A stretch of 11,413 bases of DNA from assembly GCA_020851885.1 (NCBI GenBank), contig JADZBW010000229.1, forward strand, positions 1 through 11,413. Direction: 5' to 3'. Source of the DNA: Fimbriimonadaceae bacterium (GTDB lineage Bacteria > Armatimonadota > Fimbriimonadia > Fimbriimonadales > Fimbriimonadaceae). The position numbers were made by a program, and so were the translations under genes. Positions within the stretch are counted from its first letter, which is position 1. Each line of letters opens with the position of its first letter. The notes under the pieces were generated by a model. That model ran no database searches. It saw nothing but the letters and a program-made list of their open reading frames with translations, and was not told the origin of the DNA. Shown here piece by piece: positions 6,166 through 11,413 of the stretch.

Positions 6166-8958
6166 ATGGGTTTGAGAGGCAAGACATTGCTGGCAACGGG
6201 GATTACTTTCTGTATCCTCTCGCTTGGAGCCTATTTTGGCTTCCGTGCTTGGCTGCTCCAGACCTACGCGGTCCTTGAATCCCGTGAATCCAAGCTCAAT
6301 GTCGAACGCGTCGACGACGCTCTCGAGCAACAAATAGAGGACTTCCATCTCCACAGTCGGGATTGGTCCGATTGGGACGAAACTTTCAACTTCATAAGTC
6401 ACAAGAATCAGGATTACATCGATTCCAATCTGAGAGTCATTACCCTGAAATTGGATACGATGCTCTTTCTGGCCCCGGACGGGAGAATCGTCTATGAGAA
6501 CCCTGCGAAACGGACCCCTGGGGTGACCCCGCCGAACGGGACGGAAATCGTTGAGAGGCTTGGGTTTTCAAATAGGGCCAGCCCTCGTCCAGCCAGGTTC
6601 GCGACCAGCGGATTGATCGAGGTCGGGGGCATTCCGATGATCGTTTCTGTCCGACCCGTGATTCGATCATCGGGGAAGGGACCTTCCAATGGGTGGATCG
6701 TCTTCGCGCTCTGGGTCGACAAAGCCGAGGTGGAGAGTCTGGCACTGCAGACGCACCTCGACGTCGAACTCCACCCCATTGATGACCGATTTCTGGACGG
6801 ATCGATCAAGTCTGCAGTCCTCGCCGGGAATTACGAGCAGATCATCTCGGGTCAGGGCAATATTCTCGGCTACAAAGCGATTCGTAACATCCAGAGTGCA
6901 CCAATCAAGATCATTCAGGTGCGTCAGCCTCGGCCGATCTACCAACAAGCTCAGAAGACGTTGAGCTATCTAATACTTGGGATTTTCGCCATTGGCCTGG
7001 TCTTCGCCGCCGTCTTCCTCGGGCTGCTGGAGTGGATTGCCTTCTCAAGGGTGTCGAACCTTAGTCGCCAGGTCGAATCGCTTGGCGACGCGCAAGATGG
7101 TTCGCTTGCGGTGCAGCTGACAGGCAACGACGAACTTTCGTGGCTGGCAAGCAAGATCGACCGAATGATCGAACGTCTTCGAGAACATCGCGCGGAACTG
7201 CATCAGAACAATGAGGACCTGCAAGAGAAGGTTGCCCAATTGGCGGGCGTGAATTCAATTCTCGAGAACGCGGTGGAAGGTATCGGGCGACTTGATCGCT
7301 CCGGGCGATTCGCCGGAGCGAATAACGCCTTCAGGGAGACTTTGGGCTTCCAAAAGAGCGACCTTTGTGAGTGCCCGTGGGAGTCGATAATCAGCGCCTC
7401 GGACCATGAGAAGTTCCGACGCGCGCTCGAGGTGGCCCGCGTCCAAGGGAAGGTGACGATCGAGGTGACCGCGTGCGGGGCCGCGCGAGAGCTATACCAT
7501 CTTGAGCTCGTCATCGTCCGCGCAGAAGCCTCGGATGGCGAGTCCGGAGACTTCCATCTCTTCATGAAGAACATCACGGAGCGACGAAACCTTGAAATGC
7601 GCATCGAACATCAGGCGTTTCATGACGCTCTCACCGGTTTGCCCAACCGATCGCTCTTCATGGATCGTTTGAGTCACTCCCTGGTCAAGGCCCATCGCCA
7701 TGGCGATGGCGTTGCCGTCATCTTCATGGATCTCGACGACTTCAAATTCGTCAACGACTCCCTGGGCCATGAGGCGGGCGACCAACTTCTAAGACAAGTT
7801 GGGGGAAGGATCTCCAAGTGCCTGCGACCTGAAGACACGATCGCGCGATTGGGGGGCGACGAATTCACAATCTTGCTGGAGGGTCTTCATGAAGTTGGCG
7901 AAGTCCAGGCCATTGCCCGGCGAATTGTCGAGGAATTTCGACTGCCGTTTGATTTGCCCCAGGGAGAGGCCTGCATCGGTACCAGCATTGGAATTGCCTA
8001 CTCGGCAGCCGGCAATTACTCGCCGGACGTGCTGCTTCGCGATGCAGATACCGCAATGTATCACGCGAAGAACCAGGGCAAGAACTCCTGCGTTGTTTTC
8101 GATCTCACGATGAACGATGCCGTCAACGAGAGAATCGGCCTTGAAACCGGCCTTCGGAGGTCTCTCAGCCGAAGCGAGCTCTTCCTCGTTTATCAGCCTA
8201 TCGTCGACCTTGAGTCAGGCGACATTTGCGCAACTGAGGCCCTGCTCCGTTGGCAGCATCCGGAACAGGGTTTGATCATGCCCGATAGGTTCATCCCGCT
8301 TGCCGAAGAGACCGGATTGATCGTTCCAATTGGCGAATGGGTCTTGCGAGAAGCTTGCCGACAAACGAAAGAATGGCATCGAGATTTCCCGACGACGCCA
8401 TTGATTTCGATCAACGTCAACCTTTCCGCAAAACAACTCCAGCGTCCAGACATCGTCGAGCGTATCCACCATATCGTCTCCACGGAAGGACTCGAACCTG
8501 GATACGTTAAGCTGGAAATCACCGAATCGGCGATCATGTCGGATCGTGACGACGCCGTCGGCAAACTGGTCCGCCTGAGAGACCTGGGGTATCGGCTGGC
8601 CATCGATGATTTCGGCACTGGCTACTCATCGATGGCAAACCTTAGCGCATTCCCGGTAGACACCGTGAAAATCGACCGCGAGTACATCAGCAGGATGGGC
8701 GACGAAGGCGAAGTCGATGCGATTGTCGCCGCAATCATCTATCTTTCGAGGACGATGCACCTGGCGGTAACCGCCGAAGGTTTGGAAGATCGTTGCCAAT
8801 TGACGTATCTTCAGTCGCTTGGCTGCCACGAAGGCCAAGGATACTATTTCGCTCGCCCGCTCTCCGCCGACCATGTTCGCGACCGTTTGAAAAACGGTCT
8901 TAACGTCTCGATGGAGCTTGAGCAGCGATTCCAGGAAGAAGACCAGTCCGCCGCCTGA
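6166..8958 (+). CDS. Membrane sensor with CHASE4-like, HAMP, PAS, GGDEF and EAL domains (cyclic-di-GMP synthesis/breakdown)
   Basis: Inner-membrane protein of 930 residues predicted to make and/or degrade cyclic-di-GMP in response to an extracytoplasmic signal. Order: TM1 (about 7-29), periplasmic CHASE4-like domain (about 35-255, with the HSRDWSDWDETF signature at 63-74), TM2 (about 266-291), HAMP (about 293-345) leading into a coiled-coil linker, PAS (about 362-475), GGDEF (about 480-645) and EAL (about 660-905). The cyclase motif GGDEF (563-567) is intact, with the inhibitory I-site RPED (554-557) five residues before it. The EAL half keeps E691-A-L, Asn752, Glu784, Asp814-Asp815, Lys835, Glu871 and Gln891, so phosphodiesterase activity is expected too. 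No in-frame ATG, GTG or TTG lies between the upstream TGA (6124-6126) and the chosen ATG; GGGA 6-9 nt before it is a weak Shine-Dalgarno. It is divergent from sucC and convergent with the next gene. The ligand is unknown. Confidence 0.95.
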   Translation: MGLRGKTLLATGITFCILSLGAYFGFRAWLLQTYAVLESRESKLNVERVDDALEQQIEDFHLHSRDWSDWDETFNFISHKNQDYIDSNLRVITLKLDTMLFLAPDGRIVYENPAKRTPGVTPPNGTEIVERLGFSNRASPRPARFATSGLIEVGGIPMIVSVRPVIRSSGKGPSNGWIVFALWVDKAEVESLALQTHLDVELHPIDDRFLDGSIKSAVLAGNYEQIISGQGNILGYKAIRNIQSAPIKIIQVRQPRPIYQQAQKTLSYLILGIFAIGLVFAAVFLGLLEWIAFSRVSNLSRQVESLGDAQDGSLAVQLTGNDELSWLASKIDRMIERLREHRAELHQNNEDLQEKVAQLAGVNSILENAVEGIGRLDRSGRFAGANNAFRETLGFQKSDLCECPWESIISASDHEKFRRALEVARVQGKVTIEVTACGAARELYHLELVIVRAEASDGESGDFHLFMKNITERRNLEMRIEHQAFHDALTGLPNRSLFMDRLSHSLVKAHRHGDGVAVIFMDLDDFKFVNDSLGHEAGDQLLRQVGGRISKCLRPEDTIARLGGDEFTILLEGLHEVGEVQAIARRIVEEFRLPFDLPQGEACIGTSIGIAYSAAGNYSPDVLLRDADTAMYHAKNQGKNSCVVFDLTMNDAVNERIGLETGLRRSLSRSELFLVYQPIVDLESGDICATEALLRWQHPEQGLIMPDRFIPLAEETGLIVPIGEWVLREACRQTKEWHRDFPTTPLISINVNLSAKQLQRPDIVERIHHIVSTEGLEPGYVKLEITESAIMSDRDDAVGKLVRLRDLGYRLAIDDFGTGYSSMANLSAFPVDTVKIDREYISRMGDEGEVDAIVAAIIYLSRTMHLAVTAEGLEDRCQLTYLQSLGCHEGQGYYFARPLSADHVRDRLKNGLNVSMELEQRFQEEDQSAA

Positions 8959-9111
8959 TCTCCTTGACATAAGTACAAGAATTGAAGGGTTGCTTGCACT
9001 TGAACGGTCATTGCCCCCGAGGCGCATGAACCATCCGTGATGAGGCGGTCACCCCGTCCCATCGATGAACCCCTGAAGCGAGCTTCGCCGCCCGTCCCTA
9101 CGGTCGGCAGG

Positions 9112-9125
9112 AGACTGCGGAGTCT
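9112..9125. repeat. Short stem-loop at the end of the LolA-like gene
   Basis: AGACT-GCGG-AGTCT forms a 5-bp stem with a 4-nt loop and overlaps the TAG stop of the minus-strand gene. It lies in the 165-bp convergent gap 8959-9123, which otherwise shows no gene, U-tract terminator or repeat that I can support. It is too small and lacks a T-run, so termination function is doubtful. Confidence 0.15.
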
Positions 9126-9795
9126 AGGTCCCCGGGATCTTGACGGCCGATGCAGGTACCACGGCTTTCATATCGATCTTCGTGATTTTGTAATCACCGA
9201 CCACCTGAGCGGTGTCTTCCAAACCGTAAACGGCCGTTCGCATGATGAACTTCGTCTTTGGATCGATGTAGTATCGAACGAAGACGTTGCTCTTGGGTGC
9301 CTTTTCTTCCAGAACCATAAAGTCCGCTCCCTTCCAGGTCTCATGCTTCAGGAGGCGAAGCTGACTCTCGTTCATGTTCGCGCCTTTGGCAGTGGAAAGT
9401 TGTCGCTTGTAATCCCAGAAACAGAGCCCCTCGAGGTTGATGAAGGTGCCGGCTTCATCCAGGTTTAGCGTCTTGGTTGTAACCTCGCCTGCCGGTGGCT
9501 TTGTGTACAGCCTCTTCCCATCGCTGATAACCGTCAGATTCTTACCTGCGGGCATCGACTTTGCCGTGGTCACGATTCGGAAGCTCATCGGAGCCCGGTA
9601 TTCCACGACCGAAGTCAGTGGATTGTCGTCGCCGCCCGTATCTGGACGCGTCGCCAAGACCTCGAAGCGAACCGATTTCACATTCTGGTAATTCTCGCGC
9701 AGTTGTTTGAGGAGAGCCTCCACGTCTTTGTCAGCGGCGAAGGTGAAAGGGGCCATCGTGGCGAGCAGGGCAATGGCGACATTCCGAATTCTCAT
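9124..9795 (-). CDS. Exported LolA/RseB-like fold protein (outer-membrane lipoprotein-sorting type)
   Basis: Predicted periplasmic protein of 223 residues. The signal peptide MRIRNVAIALLATMAPFTFA is followed by A-D-K-D, with an A-x-A-type cleavage site around residue 20. The mature start (VEALLKQLRENYQNVKSVRFEV, 25-46) is the typical helix plus first strand of LolA/LolB/RseB-like domains. Later strands such as LTVISDGKRLYTKP (87-100), YYIDPKTKFIMRTAVY (175-190) and the final DYKITKIDM strand (201-209) fit the half-barrel of this fold. Such proteins bind lipid or lipoprotein acyl chains, but many members annotated this way (including DUF2092 types) have no tested role. I therefore call the fold, not lipoprotein chaperoning. 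No Shine-Dalgarno is seen; TATAGA ends 5 nt before the ATG. It is tightly divergent from the DUF1287 gene, suggesting shared control. Confidence 0.8.
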   Translation of the reverse strand: MRIRNVAIALLATMAPFTFAADKDVEALLKQLRENYQNVKSVRFEVLATRPDTGGDDNPLTSVVEYRAPMSFRIVTTAKSMPAGKNLTVISDGKRLYTKPPAGEVTTKTLNLDEAGTFINLEGLCFWDYKRQLSTAKGANMNESQLRLLKHETWKGADFMVLEEKAPKSNVFVRYYIDPKTKFIMRTAVYGLEDTAQVVGDYKITKIDMKAVVPASAVKIPGT

Positions 9796-9800
9796 GAACG

Positions 9801-9828
9801 TCTATACGCTTGAGGTGGTCGGTAAAGT
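9801..9828. promoter_or_regulatory. Compact divergent promoter region (LolA-like / DUF1287)
   Basis: Only 36 bp (or 45 bp if the ATG at 9841 is used) separate two divergent starts. On the minus strand TATAGA (9806 to 9801) ends 5 nt before the LolA-like ATG. On the plus strand TAAAGT (9823-9828) lies 3 nt before the GTG and 12 nt before the ATG of the DUF1287 gene. Both could be -10 elements of face-to-face promoters. No consensus -35 is visible for either, so this is a tentative call. Confidence 0.3.
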
Positions 9829-9831
9829 ACC

Positions 9832-10428
9832 GTGAGATTCATGATTCCTTGTGCTTTGATTCCAATCCTCGGCTTTGGCGGCGTGGTGGATGGTCCCCGA
9901 CTGCCTGTACATGGCAAAGCTGCGAAGATCGTGGAAGGGGCCATGGTGCAAGCAAGGGAAGCCGCTTCCTACACAACCGGCTATTTCCAAATTACCTATC
10001 CGAACGGCGATCTTCCGCGCTCAAAGGGCGTCTGCACCGATGTGGTGATTCGCGCGCTTCGGCACGCCGGATTCGATCTGCAGGTCCTCATCCATCAAGA
10101 TATGGCGCGACGCTTCTCTACTTATCCGAGGCGTGAACGACGGCCCGACTCGAACATCGACCATCGCCGCTGTCCCAATCAAGCCTGGTTCTTCCGAACC
10201 TATGGCACAACCCTCACGAACAAGGTCGCTCCGGAGACCTTGAAGCATTGGAAGCCAGGCGATATCGTGTACTGGAAACTGGATAACGGATTGGACCATA
10301 CCGGCGTCCTCACAAGCCGGACGAACGACCGGGGCGAACCTTACGTCGTCCACAATTTGGGACGCTGCGCGGAGGAGGACGTCCTCACGTCGTGGAAGAT
10401 CGTCGGCCATTATCGATATCCGAAGTAG
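9832..10428 (+). CDS. DUF1287 family exported protein (papain-like/NlpC-P60-like)
   Basis: Predicted exported protein of up to 198 residues. Family hallmarks in order: G-V-C-T-D-V-V-I-R-A (67-76) with candidate nucleophile Cys68, DLQVLIHQDM (82-91), D-S-N-I-D-H-R-R-C-P-N (106-116), PGDIVYWKL (142-150), L-D-H-T-G-V-L (154-160) with candidate catalytic His156, and V-V-H-N-L-G (172-177) followed by GHYRYP at the end. The Cys/His arrangement resembles papain-like amidases, so a cell-wall peptide or amide substrate is conceivable, but no function is established for DUF1287. Residues 4-15 form a short hydrophobic leader. The start is either GTG at 9832 or ATG at 9841; the ATG leaves a weak GAG 4-6 nt upstream, and I slightly favour it despite giving the longer span. 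It is divergent from the LolA-like gene and ends 3 bp from the convergent hydrolase gene. Confidence 0.88.
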   Translation: MRFMIPCALIPILGFGGVVDGPRLPVHGKAAKIVEGAMVQAREAASYTTGYFQITYPNGDLPRSKGVCTDVVIRALRHAGFDLQVLIHQDMARRFSTYPRRERRPDSNIDHRRCPNQAWFFRTYGTTLTNKVAPETLKHWKPGDIVYWKLDNGLDHTGVLTSRTNDRGEPYVVHNLGRCAEEDVLTSWKIVGHYRYPK

Positions 10429-10438
10429 CAGCTACTTC
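10422..10438. terminator. 17-bp inverted repeat containing both convergent stop codons
   Basis: GAAGTAGC (10422-10429) and GCTACTTC (10431-10438) are perfect inverse complements around one central A. The plus-strand stop TAG (10426-10428) and the minus-strand stop (10434-10432) both lie within the arms. As RNA, either strand can form a 7-bp stem with a 3-nt loop at the end of its gene. No U-tract follows on either side, so intrinsic termination is unproven. A bidirectional 3'-end or anti-readthrough hairpin is the simplest reading. Confidence 0.4.
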
Positions 10439-11265
10439 ATCAAGTGCTCTTTGAAGAAAGCGATCACTTTGGCTTGAATCTCGTTGCCAAGGTTTCCGTG
10501 ACCGGCGCCTGGCACCAGCACCAGTTCCGATGAGACGCCGCTCTTCTTCAGGGCTTGGTGAAGCAGTTCGCTTTGATTGTAGGGAACGGTTCGGTCCGCT
10601 AGCCCGTGGGCAATGAGAAACGGGGGATCGTCCTTGGAAATGTAGGTGATCGGACTCGCCATCTTCGCGAGAGCTGCTTTCGTGTCGATCGCGCCACCAA
10701 GCAGGAGCGCTTCAGGAGTCTGGGCGCTCTTCGCTTGTTCGCCGACCCGATACGCTATGAAGTCGGTGGGGCCATACCAATCGCAAACGGCCTGGACCAG
10801 ACTTGACTCACCTTCATTTCCCAGAGAGGCTCCTTCCAGTTCCTTGACACCGCCGGAGGTACCCAATAGCGCCACCAAGTGGCCACCGGCTGAGGATCCC
10901 CATGCTCCAAATCGATCTTTGTCCAATCCGAACTTCCCCGCATTTGCCCGTAGATATCGAACCGCCGCTTTGCAGTCTTCGATCTGCGCGGGAAAGGTGG
11001 CGTCGCCAGAAAGCCGGTAGTTGATCGAGGCAACGGCAAACCCCTCACGGATGAGCGCTCGCCACGGACCCCCTTCCTTGCTGCCCGTTCTCCATCCTCC
11101 GCCATGAACCCAGATCACCAGTGGACGCTTCTTTGCTTCGCCGGACGGAAAGAACAGATCCAAAGATTGGTACCGATCACCCTTGGTCACATATATCAAG
11201 TCGAGCGCCTGCGATTGGAGGGTCGCACCTGAGCAACAAACAAGGGCCAAGAAGGGAGCGATCAT
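10432..11265 (-). CDS. Exported alpha/beta hydrolase (esterase/lipase, BD-FAE/HSL-like)
   Basis: Predicted exported serine esterase of 277 residues; the natural substrate is unknown. The complete active-site set is visible: oxyanion-hole motif HGGGW (54-58), nucleophile elbow G-S-S-A-G (123-127) with Ser125, acid Asp224 in G-L-A-D-R-T-V-P, and His256 in P-G-A-G-H-G. The H-G-G-G motif and the Y-R-L-S segment with D-x-K-A-A-V-R-Y-L (97-105) place it with hormone-sensitive-lipase and BD-FAE type carbohydrate or feruloyl-ester esterases. The N-terminus (MIAPFLALVCCSGATLQSQA) is a short signal peptide, probably cleaved near residue 20; Cys10-Cys11 do not fit a lipobox well. No other in-frame ATG, GTG or TTG lies between the upstream TGA (11301-11299) and this ATG, and no Shine-Dalgarno is seen. 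It converges on the DUF1287 gene with 3 bp between stops. Confidence 0.9.
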   Translation of the reverse strand: MIAPFLALVCCSGATLQSQALDLIYVTKGDRYQSLDLFFPSGEAKKRPLVIWVHGGGWRTGSKEGGPWRALIREGFAVASINYRLSGDATFPAQIEDCKAAVRYLRANAGKFGLDKDRFGAWGSSAGGHLVALLGTSGGVKELEGASLGNEGESSLVQAVCDWYGPTDFIAYRVGEQAKSAQTPEALLLGGAIDTKAALAKMASPITYISKDDPPFLIAHGLADRTVPYNQSELLHQALKKSGVSSELVLVPGAGHGNLGNEIQAKVIAFFKEHLMK

Positions 11266-11281
11266 CGATGGGTAAAGACGC

Positions 11282-11410
11282 TCATTTGCTCGACCGGTTC
11301 AGGTCTTGGGAGTCAAGTGGGTCGTCGACGGGCTTCATGAGCCAATCGCCGACAAATCGAACCCCTTCAAAGCCGCACGAATAACCCGATAACTCTACCG
11401 GGTATGCGCG
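11282..11410 (-). other. Unassigned open stretch at the right edge (possible gene end or remnant)
   Basis: On the minus strand a frame runs 42 codons from an in-frame TAG at the very edge (11413-11411) to TGA at 11284-11282, ending 16 bp before the hydrolase ATG. It reads R-A-Y-P-V-E-L-S-G-Y-S-C-G-F-E-G-V-R-F-V-G-D-W, then M-K-P and a polar tail. The only ATG is internal (11338), leaving 18 residues. The composition looks somewhat protein-like and the position suits the tail of an upstream gene, but the in-frame TAG argues against an intact one. It could be a frameshifted 3' end, a remnant or chance. Nothing else is seen in 11266-11413. Confidence 0.2.
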
Positions 11411-11413
11411 CTA

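Noticed and set aside
8964..8969. Perfect TTGACA after the GGDEF-EAL gene
   Set aside because: No -10 element lies 16-18 nt downstream and no gene follows on the plus strand within the convergent gap.
2..11265. A new multi-gene defence, biosynthetic or mobile system
   Set aside because: The genes are TCA-cycle enzymes, a signalling protein and unrelated exported proteins in mixed orientation; no toxin-antitoxin pair, nuclease, integrase or biosynthetic cluster is seen.
11266..11413. tRNA-like patches at the right edge (GGTTCAGGTC, ATCGAACCCC)
   Set aside because: No cloverleaf can be folded: acceptor and anticodon stems are missing on both strands.

Overview
The window looks like a chromosomal segment of a Gram-negative-type (diderm) bacterium with a fairly GC-rich genome. 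The signs are a partial protein with the features of an outer-membrane beta-barrel, several Sec signal peptides and a LolA/RseB-like periplasmic protein. Protein flavour and weak Shine-Dalgarno signals would fit a poorly sampled phylum such as Armatimonadota (Fimbriimonas-like). That placement is an impression from reading, not a demonstrated one. I see no mobile element, CRISPR array, rRNA or tRNA.

Layout, left to right. (1) The 3' end of a beta-barrel protein gene enters from the left edge (+). (2) After 28 bp comes icd, NADP-dependent isocitrate dehydrogenase (+), then (3) a 587-residue secreted protein I do not recognise (+). (4) That gene converges on, and overlaps by 7 bp, a D-2-hydroxyacid dehydrogenase-like gene (-), which lies 57 bp downstream of (5) sucC, the succinyl-CoA synthetase beta subunit (-). 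No sucD is present. (6) A 164-bp divergent intergenic region with clustered palindromes separates sucC from a 930-residue CHASE4-like/HAMP/PAS/GGDEF/EAL cyclic-di-GMP protein (+). (7) A convergent 165-bp gap follows, then a LolA/RseB-like exported protein (-), which is tightly divergent (about 36-45 bp) from (8) a DUF1287 cysteine-peptidase-like exported protein (+). (9) DUF1287 converges on an exported alpha/beta hydrolase (-), with both stop codons inside one 17-bp inverted repeat. (10) The right edge holds a 42-codon open stretch (-) of uncertain status.

How the genes relate: icd and sucC are two TCA-cycle genes about 4 kb apart on opposite strands. Each carries the same 8-mer, GGTATCCT, exactly 10 nt before its ATG, which suggests a shared promoter element or shared regulation. 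The exported proteins point to cell-envelope functions but do not form an obvious single pathway. Most starts lack a good Shine-Dalgarno sequence, and several have a -10-like hexamer within 5-11 nt of the start, so short-leader or leaderless transcripts are plausible.

I did not find a convincing new multi-gene system. The items most worth a second look are the shared icd/sucC motif, the palindrome cluster before the GGDEF-EAL gene, the hydroxyacid dehydrogenase with Tyr at the usual catalytic Glu position, the stop-codon palindrome, and the unrecognised 587-residue secreted protein.
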